Assembly (NCBI RefSeq): GCF_018130825.1
Contig: NZ_JAFCJS010000009.1
Span: 236,253-300,252 of the forward strand
Reading direction: 5' to 3'
From: Bradyrhizobium liaoningense
GTDB lineage: Bacteria > Pseudomonadota > Alphaproteobacteria > Rhizobiales > Xanthobacteraceae
Length of the DNA: 64,000 nt
The position numbers and the translations under genes are program-made. Shown piece by piece: positions 26,365-34,626 of the stretch; position 1 is the first letter of the stretch; every line of letters begins with the position of its first letter. Under the pieces are notes generated by a model. That model ran no database searches. It was not told the DNA's origin and worked only from the letters and a program-made list of their open reading frames with translations.

Positions 26365-27930
26365 ATGGCTAATGCTCCGACAGGCAAGGCGGCGGTCCAT
26401 CCGGCACCGCACGAGAAGATCAAGACCCTCGAGGAGCTGGGAGCGATCGCGCGGGCCGCGCAGGCCGAGGGCCGGACGGTTGCACTCTGCCACGGCGTGT
26501 TCGATCTCGTGCATCTCGGCCACGCCCGGCACATCCTGGCGGCGCGCAACGAGGCCGACGTGGTCATCGTGACCATCACCGCCGACCGTTTCGTCAACAA
26601 GGGCCCGGGACGACCGATCTTTCCTGAGAACATGCGCGCCGAGATGCTGGCCGCACTCGGCACGGTCGACTGGGTCGGCATCAACCGGACCTCCAGCGCC
26701 GAGCCGGTCCTCGACGCCGTGCGCCCCGACATCTATGTGAAGGGCTCGGACTACGAAAATCCCGAAGATGACGTCACGGGCAAGATCGCCACCGAGCGCG
26801 AGGCCGTCGAGCGCCATGGCGGACGCATCGTCTTCACACGCGACGTGACCTTCAGCTCGTCGTCGCTGCTGAACCGCTACTTCGACATCTACGACCCCCC
26901 TCTGCGCGACTACCTCCAGAAGGTGCGCGAAAGCGGCGGCGCCGAACGCCTGCTGAAGCTGATCGACAAGATCCAGGACATGCACGTCGTGCTGGTCGGA
27001 GACACGATCATCGACGAGTACCAGTACGTCACGGCGCTCGGAAAGGCCTCGAAGGAGAACATCGTCGCCACCCTGTTCAAGAACCGCGAGCAATTCGCAG
27101 GTGGCGTGATCGCCGCGGCGAACCATGTCGCGAGCTTCTGCAAGTCGGTCGAGATCGTCACGACGCTCGGCGGCGACGACTATCCCGAGGAATTCCTGCG
27201 CGCACATATCCGCCAGAACGTCAAGCTGACGCCGATCCGCGTCGAAAACCGCCCCACCACCCGCAAGCTCCGCTACGTCGAGCTCGGCTACCTGCACAAG
27301 TTGTTCGAGGTCTACACCATGAACGACACGCCGGTCAGTGCGGCGCAGCGGGAGGAGATCGACAGGGTCACGACCGAGCGCGTGCGCGGCGCGGACGTGG
27401 TCATCGTCACCGATTTCGGTCACGGCATGATCGCGTCCAGCACGATCGACGCGCTGATCGCGAACTCCAAGTTCCTGGCGGTCAACGCCCAGAGCAACAG
27501 CGGCAACCACGGCTACAATCTGATCACGAAGTACCCGCGCGCGGACTACATCTGCATCGACGCGCCGGAAGCGCGGCTGGCCGCCACCGACAAGTTCAGC
27601 GACATCGCCTCGGTGATCGAGACCGGCCTGCACGGCAGGATCGCTTGCGACAACATGATCATCACGCACGGCTCCTTCGGCTGCTACCCCTTCTCGTCGA
27701 GGACCGGCGTCAAACGCGTTCCCGCTTTCACCAAGACCGTCGTCGACACCGTCGGCGCGGGAGATGCGTTCCTGACGATTACGGCGCCGCTGGTCGCCGC
27801 AGGCGGCAGTATCGAGGACGTCGCCTTCATCGGCAACGCGGCAGGCGCGATCAAGGTCGGCATCGTGGGCCACCGCAGCTCGGTCGAAAAGGCGCCGCTC
27901 GTCAAGTTCGTGACCGCGTTGTTGAAGTAG
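26365..27930 (+). CDS. HldE-like nucleotidyltransferase-kinase with reversed domain order
   Basis: The 521-residue protein joins the two activities of HldE in the opposite order. Residues about 35-170 form a cytidylyltransferase-like domain with CHGVFDLVHLGHARHI (the HxGH signature near 52-55) and PDIYVKGSDYEN. Residues about 205-521 form a PfkB-type kinase beginning VVLVGDTIIDEYQYV and ending with the catalytic DTVGAGDAF near 465. In E. coli HldE the kinase comes first. The protein should phosphorylate a sugar phosphate at C1 and, after dephosphorylation at the other end, attach a nucleotide. The exact sugar (heptose 7-phosphate by analogy) is an inference supported by the GmhA-like neighbour. 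Confidence 0.85.
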   Translation: MANAPTGKAAVHPAPHEKIKTLEELGAIARAAQAEGRTVALCHGVFDLVHLGHARHILAARNEADVVIVTITADRFVNKGPGRPIFPENMRAEMLAALGTVDWVGINRTSSAEPVLDAVRPDIYVKGSDYENPEDDVTGKIATEREAVERHGGRIVFTRDVTFSSSSLLNRYFDIYDPPLRDYLQKVRESGGAERLLKLIDKIQDMHVVLVGDTIIDEYQYVTALGKASKENIVATLFKNREQFAGGVIAAANHVASFCKSVEIVTTLGGDDYPEEFLRAHIRQNVKLTPIRVENRPTTRKLRYVELGYLHKLFEVYTMNDTPVSAAQREEIDRVTTERVRGADVVIVTDFGHGMIASSTIDALIANSKFLAVNAQSNSGNHGYNLITKYPRADYICIDAPEARLAATDKFSDIASVIETGLHGRIACDNMIITHGSFGCYPFSSRTGVKRVPAFTKTVVDTVGAGDAFLTITAPLVAAGGSIEDVAFIGNAAGAIKVGIVGHRSSVEKAPLVKFVTALLK

Positions 27931-27957
27931 CGTGTACGAAAACTCTGGAGAACGACA

Positions 27958-28959
27958 GTGATTGATCAAAAGTGGAACGTGATGGTCACCGGTGGCGCCG
28001 GCTACGTAGGCAGTGTGCTGGTTCCCCAGTTGCTCGCGGCGGGCCACAAGGTCGCGGTGCTCGACCTGTTCATGTACGGCGAAAACGTCTTCGATCGCGT
28101 CCGTGACAACTCCAACTTGCGCCTGATCAAGGGCGACATCCGCGACGAGGCCGCGATCACCGAGGCGATGCGCGGCAACAATGCGGTGATCCACCTCGCC
28201 TGCATTTCCAACGACCCCTCGTTTGAGCTCGACCCGGCGCTCGGCAAGTCCATCAACTACGACTGCTTCCGGCCGATGGTGCGCGCAGCGAAGAAGGCTG
28301 GCATCAAGCGCTTCATCTATGCGTCCTCGTCCAGCGTCTACGGCATCAAGGACGAAGCCGAGGTGACCGAGGACCTGTCCTGCGAACCGCTCACCGACTA
28401 TTCCAAGTTCAAGGCGATGTGCGAGACCGACCTCGCCGACGAGGCCGCGTCCGGGTTCGTCACCTGCACCGTTCGTCCCGCCACCGTCTGCGGCTACGCA
28501 CCGCGGCAGCGGCTCGATGTCGTCGTCAACATCCTGACCAATCTTGCGGTCAACACCGGCCGCATCCGCGTGTTCGGCGGGACGCAGCGCCGGCCCAACC
28601 TGCATATCCAGGACATGTCGGCGGCCTATCTGTTCCTGCTCCAGCAGGATGACGCGAGGATCGACGGCAAGACCTACAACATCGGCTACGAGAACCACTC
28701 GCTGATGAAGATCGCCGACATCGTCAAGTCGGTGGTCGGAAGCAATGTCGACGTGGTCGTCGAGCCGACCGACGATCTGCGCTCGTATCACGTCTCCTCG
28801 GAGAAGATCCGCCGCGAGCTCGGATTTGCACCGACTCACACGATCGAGCAGGCCGTGTCCGGTCTGGTGGACGCCTTCAAGACCGGGCGTCTGCCGAACT
28901 CGCTCAACGATCCCAGATACTTCAACATCAAGATGATGCAGAACATCAGCCTGAAGTGA
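27958..28959 (+). CDS. NAD-dependent epimerase/dehydratase
   Basis: This 333-residue extended SDR begins MIDQKWNVMVTGGAGYVGS with the TGGAGYVGS NAD motif at residues 10-18. The Ser-Tyr segment YASSSSVYGIKDEAE is near 122, and YSKFKAM (YxxxK) near 145. It starts at GTG 27958 behind a TGGAG ribosome binding site, 27 bases after the HldE-like gene. It might act as an HldD-type heptose epimerase, but nothing I can see separates that from other NDP-sugar epimerases. Its stop overlaps the next gene by four bases. Confidence 0.85.
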   Translation: MIDQKWNVMVTGGAGYVGSVLVPQLLAAGHKVAVLDLFMYGENVFDRVRDNSNLRLIKGDIRDEAAITEAMRGNNAVIHLACISNDPSFELDPALGKSINYDCFRPMVRAAKKAGIKRFIYASSSSVYGIKDEAEVTEDLSCEPLTDYSKFKAMCETDLADEAASGFVTCTVRPATVCGYAPRQRLDVVVNILTNLAVNTGRIRVFGGTQRRPNLHIQDMSAAYLFLLQQDDARIDGKTYNIGYENHSLMKIADIVKSVVGSNVDVVVEPTDDLRSYHVSSEKIRRELGFAPTHTIEQAVSGLVDAFKTGRLPNSLNDPRYFNIKMMQNISLK

Positions 28960-29576
28960 GCGGCGTGCGGATCGGCATCGATTTCGACAACACGATCATC
29001 TGCTACGACAAGGTCTTTGCCGCCGCAGCGCGTCAGCGCGACCTCGTGCCGGAGGGCTGGGACGGGCTGAAGACCGATGTGCGGGATCATCTGCGATCCC
29101 GCGCGGGCGGCGAGCTCGCCTGGCAAGGCCTGCAAGGCTTCGTCTACGGCAAGGGCATTGGCGGCGCCGAAATCTATCCGGGCGCGAGGGAATTCCTGGC
29201 GGCGTGCAGACAGGCCGGCGCGAAGGTGTACATCGTCAGCCACAAGACTCGATTCGGTCATCAGGATCCCGACCACACCGACCTGCGCGAGGCCGCACGC
29301 GGCTGGCTGCGCGGCGCCGGCCTGATCGACGCTGCGGATGCGGCGGTGGCCTCCGGCGATGTTTACTTCGAGGACACGATGGCCGCCAAGGTCGACAGAC
29401 TCGTGAGCCTGGAGCTCGACATCTTCATCGACGATCTCGTCGAGGTCTTCGAGCAACCGCATTTCCCGAAGGGCACGCGATCGATTCTGTTCACGCGTTC
29501 GCAGTCGCCGCACCCCGAACATTGCAAGCCGATCGCGACGTGGGCCGGCATCCGCAACGAGGTGTTTGCGGCATGA
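28956..29576 (+). CDS. HAD-superfamily phosphatase
   Basis: This 206-residue HAD hydrolase starts at a GTG that overlaps the previous stop (GTGA). Motif I is GIDFDNTI (nucleophile Asp near residue 9), motif II is YIVSHKT near 92, and the final acidic pair is DIFIDDLVE near 153. Given the GmhA-like and HldE-like neighbours it could remove the distal phosphate from a sugar bisphosphate, as GmhB does, but its sequence does not follow the GmhB pattern around motif I. A related role on the pathway intermediate is an inference. Confidence 0.75.
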   Translation: MSGVRIGIDFDNTIICYDKVFAAAARQRDLVPEGWDGLKTDVRDHLRSRAGGELAWQGLQGFVYGKGIGGAEIYPGAREFLAACRQAGAKVYIVSHKTRFGHQDPDHTDLREAARGWLRGAGLIDAADAAVASGDVYFEDTMAAKVDRLVSLELDIFIDDLVEVFEQPHFPKGTRSILFTRSQSPHPEHCKPIATWAGIRNEVFAA

Positions 29577-30610
29577 GCGAGCCGGACATCAGCGCCGCGC
29601 AGGCGATGGCGATCGGCAGCCGTCTGGCAGGCGCCCCGGTCGCCGCCGCCCAGCCGGCGCGATCCGGCGGCAACAACAGGGTGTTTCGGCTGGAGATGGC
29701 AAAGGGACCTGCCCTCGCCCTCAAGCATTATCCGTCCGACGGCCGCGACCGCCTGGGACAGGAATATGACGCGCTGTCGTTTCTGTCGCGCCACGGCATC
29801 ATGTCGACACCGCGTCCGATCGCGAAGGATTCGGATGCGTTCTGCGCGCTGTATCAATGGTTCGACGGAGAGGCCGCGGTACTGCGCCCCGACGACGGCG
29901 ATGCCGATCAGCTTGCCGACTTCCTGATCGAGCTGCAGAAACTGCGCAGCGTCGTCGGAGCGCAGACCTTGCGGAACGCTTCGGCGAGCATCTTCTCGCC
30001 CGAGGAGGCGATCGCCCAGTACGAGCAGCGCCTGGATGGACTGATGCGGGCCTCGGATGATCATCCGGACCTGCGCGCATTCATCGACGGCAGCCTGGTG
30101 CCCAGCACGTCCCTCGCGATTCGAAAGCTGCGCCTGCGCTATGCGGAACTCGGCCGGGATCCCGCAGCCGATCTTGCGCCCGCACATCGCGCACTGAGCC
30201 CGTCCGATTTCGGGCTGCACAATGCACTGCGCGGCGAAGACGGCCGGCTGCGATTCATCGACTTCGAGTATTTCGGCTGGGACGATCCGGTCAAGCTCGT
30301 GTCCGACACCGCGCTTCACCCCGGTAGCGATCTGCCCGAAGCCAAAGCGAATCGGTTCACCGAACGCCTCACGCAAGCTTTCGCGGTTAGGGATGACGCG
30401 TTTGCGGTCCGCCATGACGTCCTGTATCCTGTGTTCGGAGCGATTTGGTGCCTGATAGTCCTGAACGCCTATTTGCCGGAAAGCCGCTCCCGGCGCGCCT
30501 TGGCTGCGCAAGGTGGCGATCTGACGATTCGCCTTGCCGGCCAGCTCGACAAAGCCCGCCGGCTCCATCAAGCGATTTGCCAACGTGATCCAGATCTCTC
30601 CCCACGCTGA
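29573..30610 (+). CDS. APH-fold small-molecule kinase (phosphotransferase family)
   Basis: This 345-residue protein has the aminoglycoside-phosphotransferase/choline-kinase fold. The Gly-rich SGGNNRVFRLE segment is near residue 31, a Lys in LALKHYPSDG near 47, the catalytic-loop remnant SPSDFGLHNAL near 206, and the metal-binding FIDFEYFGWDDP near 225. The usual His-Gly before the catalytic Asp is Pro-Ser here, but Asp and Asn remain. It would phosphorylate a hydroxylated metabolite, probably the sugar precursor. It starts with an ATGA overlap on the HAD gene, so they are coupled. Confidence 0.75.
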   Translation: MSEPDISAAQAMAIGSRLAGAPVAAAQPARSGGNNRVFRLEMAKGPALALKHYPSDGRDRLGQEYDALSFLSRHGIMSTPRPIAKDSDAFCALYQWFDGEAAVLRPDDGDADQLADFLIELQKLRSVVGAQTLRNASASIFSPEEAIAQYEQRLDGLMRASDDHPDLRAFIDGSLVPSTSLAIRKLRLRYAELGRDPAADLAPAHRALSPSDFGLHNALRGEDGRLRFIDFEYFGWDDPVKLVSDTALHPGSDLPEAKANRFTERLTQAFAVRDDAFAVRHDVLYPVFGAIWCLIVLNAYLPESRSRRALAAQGGDLTIRLAGQLDKARRLHQAICQRDPDLSPR

Positions 30611-31433
30611 AGCCGCCCTCACCTGCACGCTGGACCAGCGCAGTCTCTATTTGCGTCGTCTGGTCCTCGGTTCCGTGCGCTCCGCGGGACGCGGACATGT
30701 CGGTCCGGCCCTGTCGCTGATCGAGATGGTCCGCGTGCTCTACGACGACGTGCTGCGGATCGACCCGAAGAATCCGCGCGATCCCGATCGCGATCGCGCC
30801 ATCCTCAGCAAGGGACACGGTTGCCTGGCGCTCTATGCGCTCTTGGCCGATCGCGGTTTCTTCCCGCTGTCGGAGCTGGACGGCTTTTGCGGCCCCGGCA
30901 GCATCCTGGGCGGACATCCCGAATACGGCATGGTGCCGGGGGTCGAGGCGTCGACTGGCGCGCTCGGGCATGGCCTGTCGATCGGTATCGGCCTTGCGCT
31001 GGCCGCACGCATGCGCGAGCGCAGCTATCGGACCTTCGTCCTGCTCGGCGACGGCGAGATCAACGAGGGATCGGTGTGGGAAGCTGCGATGGGCGCGGCA
31101 AAGCACGGCCTCGACAACCTGGTCGCGCTGATCGACTACAACAAGCTGCAGAGCTACGGGCCCACCGACTACGTGCTGCCGCTGGAGCCGCTTGCGGACA
31201 AGTGGCGCAGCTTCGGCTTTGCCGTGCAGGAGGTCAACGGCCACGACGTCGGCGCCCTGCGCAGCGTGCTGAAGCAGGTCCCGGCCGTTGTGGGCAAACC
31301 CACCGCCATCATCTGCCATACCGTCAAGGGCAAGGGTCTTCCGGCTGCGGAATCCAACGCCGACTGGCATCACAAGAACAAGCTGACCGACAGCGAGCTC
31401 GACGCCATTCGCGTTGCTGTCGGCGATTTTTGA
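30585..31433 (+). CDS. Split transketolase, N-terminal (ThDP-binding) subunit
   Basis: The 282-residue protein corresponds to the pyrophosphate-binding half of transketolase. It has SKGHGCLALYALLADRG near residue 68 and the ThDP/Mg motif LGDGEINEGSVWEAAM near 153, followed by LIDYNKLQS. It pairs with the next gene to form a two-subunit enzyme, the architecture of many secondary-metabolism and carbohydrate-cluster transketolases. It would move a two-carbon ketol unit between sugars. The start is uncertain: GTG 30585 overlaps the kinase gene by 26 bases, and an upstream in-frame codon at 30534 is possible. Confidence 0.9.
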   Translation: MIQISPHAEAALTCTLDQRSLYLRRLVLGSVRSAGRGHVGPALSLIEMVRVLYDDVLRIDPKNPRDPDRDRAILSKGHGCLALYALLADRGFFPLSELDGFCGPGSILGGHPEYGMVPGVEASTGALGHGLSIGIGLALAARMRERSYRTFVLLGDGEINEGSVWEAAMGAAKHGLDNLVALIDYNKLQSYGPTDYVLPLEPLADKWRSFGFAVQEVNGHDVGALRSVLKQVPAVVGKPTAIICHTVKGKGLPAAESNADWHHKNKLTDSELDAIRVAVGDF

Positions 31434-31443
31434 TCGGCTCCCC

Positions 31444-32403
31444 ATGCGCAACACCGCGATGAACATGGTCCACAAGCTCGCCGCTCGCGACGAGCGTGTG
31501 CTCTACATCGGCTCCGATCCCGGCGCCGGCACGCTGCGCGCGATGAGCAAGGAGTTTCCCAAGCGCCACCTGATCGAGGGCATCTCGGAAGCTCACATCA
31601 TCGGCATGTCGGCCGGCCTCGCGATGGAGGGCTTCGTGCCCTACGTGAACACCATCGCGACCTTCCTGACGCGGCGCTGCTACGAACAGGTCGCGGTCGA
31701 CCTCTGCCTGCACAATCTGCCAGTGCGGCTGATCGCAAACGGCGGCGGCCTCGTCTATGCGCCGCTCGGCCCCACCCACCAGGCGATCGAGGACATCGCC
31801 ATCATGCGCGCGCTGCCGAACATGACGGTGATCTGCCCGTGCGACGCCGACGAGGCGGCGCGCATGATGGAGCAGACGCTGGACTGGAAGGGCCCGATCT
31901 ACATCCGGCTCGGCAAGGGCGGCGACGCCATCGTCTCCAAGGCCGAGCACGGCTTCGAGATCGGCAAGGCCATCCTGATGCGGCCGCCCGGCGACGTCCT
32001 CATGGTGACCACCGGCATCATGCTCCAGCGCGCCCTCGCCGCGGCCGACCTGCTGGCCGCGCAAGGCATCCGTGCCGGCATCCTGCACATGCACACCGTC
32101 AAGCCGCTCGACACCGAGGCGTTGCTGCAGGCGGTGCGTGCGACGCGCCTGCTCGTGACGCTCGAAGAGCATGTCCCCTCCGGCGGCCTCGGCAGCGCGG
32201 TCGCCGAGACGCTGATCGACAAGCTCGGGTCAGGCCTGCCCGCGATGCTTCGGCTGTCGCTGCCGGACCGCTTCATGCACAATTACGGCTCGCAGGACTC
32301 GCTGCTGAAGAAGCACGGGCTCTCCGCCAGCGCCATCGCGACCTCGATCGAGCATGCGCTCGCGGCGTCGCGCACCTCCTCTCCTCAACTTCATTCCACC
32401 TGA
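31444..32403 (+). CDS. Split transketolase, C-terminal (pyrimidine-binding) subunit
   Basis: The 319-residue protein matches the pyrimidine-binding and C-terminal domains of transketolase. The catalytic Glu that activates ThDP lies in LIEGISEAHIIGMSAG near residue 45, followed by FVPYVNTIATFLTRRCYEQV. The C-terminal domain has HTVKPLDTEALLQAV and LVTLEEH. It starts 10 bases after the N-terminal subunit at ATG 31444. Its two-carbon transfer could make sedoheptulose 7-phosphate for the GmhA-like enzyme or add a branch to a keto sugar; both are inferences. Confidence 0.9.
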   Translation: MRNTAMNMVHKLAARDERVLYIGSDPGAGTLRAMSKEFPKRHLIEGISEAHIIGMSAGLAMEGFVPYVNTIATFLTRRCYEQVAVDLCLHNLPVRLIANGGGLVYAPLGPTHQAIEDIAIMRALPNMTVICPCDADEAARMMEQTLDWKGPIYIRLGKGGDAIVSKAEHGFEIGKAILMRPPGDVLMVTTGIMLQRALAAADLLAAQGIRAGILHMHTVKPLDTEALLQAVRATRLLVTLEEHVPSGGLGSAVAETLIDKLGSGLPAMLRLSLPDRFMHNYGSQDSLLKKHGLSASAIATSIEHALAASRTSSPQLHST

Positions 32404-32411
32404 CGGGTCAC

Positions 32412-33518
32412 ATGTACGACGTTCGATATTCCTACCTGCTCGAGCAATTCGCCGATCCCGCACCGATCCTCGCCGAGATCGGCCGCCTGGTGGCGACCGG
32501 TGACTTCACCCTTGGCAAGCCCGTCGCCGAATTCGAGAGGCGCTTTGCCGAGCTGATCGGTGTGCGTCACGCCATCGGCGTCGGATCGGGCACCGATGCG
32601 CTCAAGTTGCCGCTCAAGGCGCTCGGCATCGGCCATGGCGACGAGGTCATCACCGCCGCCAACACCTTCATCGCCACGGTCGGCGCGATCGCGGAGACCG
32701 GCGCGACGCCGGTGCTGGTCGACTGCGACGACTCCTTCTGCATGAATGTCGACTATGTCGAGGCTGCGATCACTGAGAAGACCAAAGCGATCATGCCGGT
32801 CCAGTTGACCGGCGAGGTCACCGACATGGGCAAGCTGATGGCGATCGCCCAGCGCCACAACCTCCCCGTGGTCGAGGATGCCTGCCAGGGTATCTTGTCG
32901 GAGTTCGCGGGAAAGCGGTCCGGCACCCACGGCATTGCGGCGGGCTTTTCGCTCCATCCGCTCAAGAACCTCAACGTCTGGGGCGATGCCGGCGTCGTCG
33001 TCACCAATGACGACGGCATGAACGAGAAGCTCCGCCTGATCCGCAACCACGGCATGAAGAACCGCGACGAGATCGCGATCCTCGGCTGCAATTCGCGGCT
33101 CGATTCCTTGCAGGCCGTGGTCGGCAACTGGCTGATCGGCCAGACCAGCGAGATCACGCGCCGCCGGATCGAGAACGCGGCCTATTACGATGCGGGTCTC
33201 GCCGGCCTGCCCGGCCTGCGCGTTCCGCCGCGCCGTCCCAACGTGAAGCACGTCTACCATCTCTACATGGTGTTCGCCGAACGCCGCGACGAGCTCTACA
33301 AGTACTGCCTGGACAACGGCATCGAGGCCAAGATCCACTATCCGATCCCGCTGTATCAGCAGGAGGGCCTCAAGCATCTCGGTTACGCGCCGGGCACGTT
33401 CCCGGTCACCGACCGCCATGCCAAGGAAGTCATCAGCTTCCCCGTCGACCAGCATCTGACGCGCGCCCAGCAGGACCGCGTCATCGAGACCGTCCGGAAG
33501 TTCTGCCATGGACGCTGA
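32412..33518 (+). CDS. DegT/DnrJ/EryC1 aminotransferase (first copy)
   Basis: This 368-residue PLP enzyme is of the sugar aminotransferase family. The substrate loop GVGSGTDALKLPLKALG is near residue 56, the PLP-contacting Asp in VVEDACQGILSEFAGKRSG near 155, and the Schiff-base Lys in SLHPLKNLNVWGDAG near 184. It would transfer an amino group to an NDP-keto sugar using glutamate or glutamine. It begins 8 bases after the transketolase gene, and its end overlaps the second aminotransferase gene by 11 bases. Some members of this family act instead as PLP-dependent dehydratases; the retained Lys favours transamination here. Confidence 0.9.
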   Translation: MYDVRYSYLLEQFADPAPILAEIGRLVATGDFTLGKPVAEFERRFAELIGVRHAIGVGSGTDALKLPLKALGIGHGDEVITAANTFIATVGAIAETGATPVLVDCDDSFCMNVDYVEAAITEKTKAIMPVQLTGEVTDMGKLMAIAQRHNLPVVEDACQGILSEFAGKRSGTHGIAAGFSLHPLKNLNVWGDAGVVVTNDDGMNEKLRLIRNHGMKNRDEIAILGCNSRLDSLQAVVGNWLIGQTSEITRRRIENAAYYDAGLAGLPGLRVPPRRPNVKHVYHLYMVFAERRDELYKYCLDNGIEAKIHYPIPLYQQEGLKHLGYAPGTFPVTDRHAKEVISFPVDQHLTRAQQDRVIETVRKFCHGR

Positions 33519-34626
33519 CACCGGCCACCGGCGCATCGGTTACGTCAATCTTCCCGCGCAATTCGCAGAAGAGCGCGCCGAGATCATGCAGGCGGTGGAG
33601 GGCGTGTTTTCCCGCGGCGATTTCATCGGTGGCGCAGCGGTCGGGAAGCTCGAAGAAGAGTTGTCCGCCTATCTCGGCTCGCCGTATGTGGTGACGCTGA
33701 ATTCCGGCACCGACGCGCTGATCCTCGCCATGCGGGCGCTCGACATCGGTCCCGGCGACGAGGTCATCACGCCGCCGAATTCGTTCGTGGCCTCGACCGC
33801 CGCGATCATCGCGGTCGGCGCCACGCCGGTCTTTGCGGACGTGCTGCCGGACCAGAACATCGATCCAGCCGCGGTCGAGGCCGCTGTCACACCGCGCACC
33901 AAGGCCATCATGCCGGTGCACCTGACCGGCCGCATGGCGGACATGAACCCGCTGATGGCGATCGCGAGCAAGCACGCGCTCGCCGTGATCGAGGATAGCG
34001 CGCAGGCCGTCGGCTCGACTTATGACGGGCGCATGAGCGGCACCATTGGAACGTTCGGCTGCTTCTCCGCGCATCCCCTGAAGAATCTCAATGCCGCAGG
34101 CGATGCCGGCTTCCTCGTCACCGCCGACGCAAAGCTTGCCGCAAGAATCCGCCGGCTGCGCAATCACGGCCTGATCAACCGCAGCGACGTCCAGGAATGG
34201 GGCCTCGTGTCGCGGCTCGACACGCTGCAGGCCGAGGTGCTTCGCATTCGCCTGCGCCACCTGCCCTCGGTGATCGAACGGCGGCGGCGCAACGCCGCGC
34301 AATACCGTGCCGAGCTCGCGGGCCTGCCGCTGTTCATCCCGCCCTGCCGCAACATCGAGTTCAACACCTTCCACACCTTCGTCGTGCAGACCGAGCGTCG
34401 CAACGATTTCCAGAAATATCTCGCCGACAAGGGCATCGAGACCGCGATCCACTATCCGGTCCCGATCCATCTGCAGCCTGCGGCAGCGCATCTGGGTCAC
34501 GGTCGCGGCGCGTTTCCGGTCACCGAGCGGCAGGCGGACCAGATCCTCACTCTTCCCATCAACCAGTTCCTCTCGGCCGCCGATATCAGCCATATCTGCG
34601 CGACCGCCCGGGAGTACTTCGCATGA
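33508..34626 (+). CDS. DegT/DnrJ/EryC1 aminotransferase (second copy)
   Basis: This 372-residue relative of the preceding gene shares the same layout: TLNSGTDALILAMRALD near residue 63, IEDSAQAVGSTYDGRMSG near 165, and the Schiff-base Lys in SAHPLKNLNAAGDAG near 191. The two proteins are alike in length and motifs but clearly diverged, so they probably act at different positions or on different intermediates. It overlaps the first copy by 11 bases and the 2OG oxygenase gene by four (ATGA), showing tight coupling. Confidence 0.9.
   Translation: MDADTGHRRIGYVNLPAQFAEERAEIMQAVEGVFSRGDFIGGAAVGKLEEELSAYLGSPYVVTLNSGTDALILAMRALDIGPGDEVITPPNSFVASTAAIIAVGATPVFADVLPDQNIDPAAVEAAVTPRTKAIMPVHLTGRMADMNPLMAIASKHALAVIEDSAQAVGSTYDGRMSGTIGTFGCFSAHPLKNLNAAGDAGFLVTADAKLAARIRRLRNHGLINRSDVQEWGLVSRLDTLQAEVLRIRLRHLPSVIERRRRNAAQYRAELAGLPLFIPPCRNIEFNTFHTFVVQTERRNDFQKYLADKGIETAIHYPVPIHLQPAAAHLGHGRGAFPVTERQADQILTLPINQFLSAADISHICATAREYFA

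Noticed and set aside
26065..28839. 924-codon minus-strand open frame across the sugar operon
   Set aside because: It is opposite three well-supported enzymes with clear motifs, and its translation is Arg/Asp/Val-rich shadow sequence.
27958..28959. Calling this epimerase HldD
   Set aside because: The extended SDR motifs do not separate heptose epimerases from other NDP-sugar epimerases or dehydratases.
28956..29576. Calling the HAD protein GmhB
   Set aside because: It has HAD motifs, but its motif I reads GIDFDNTI and it lacks the pattern typical of GmhB; only a general phosphatase call is safe.
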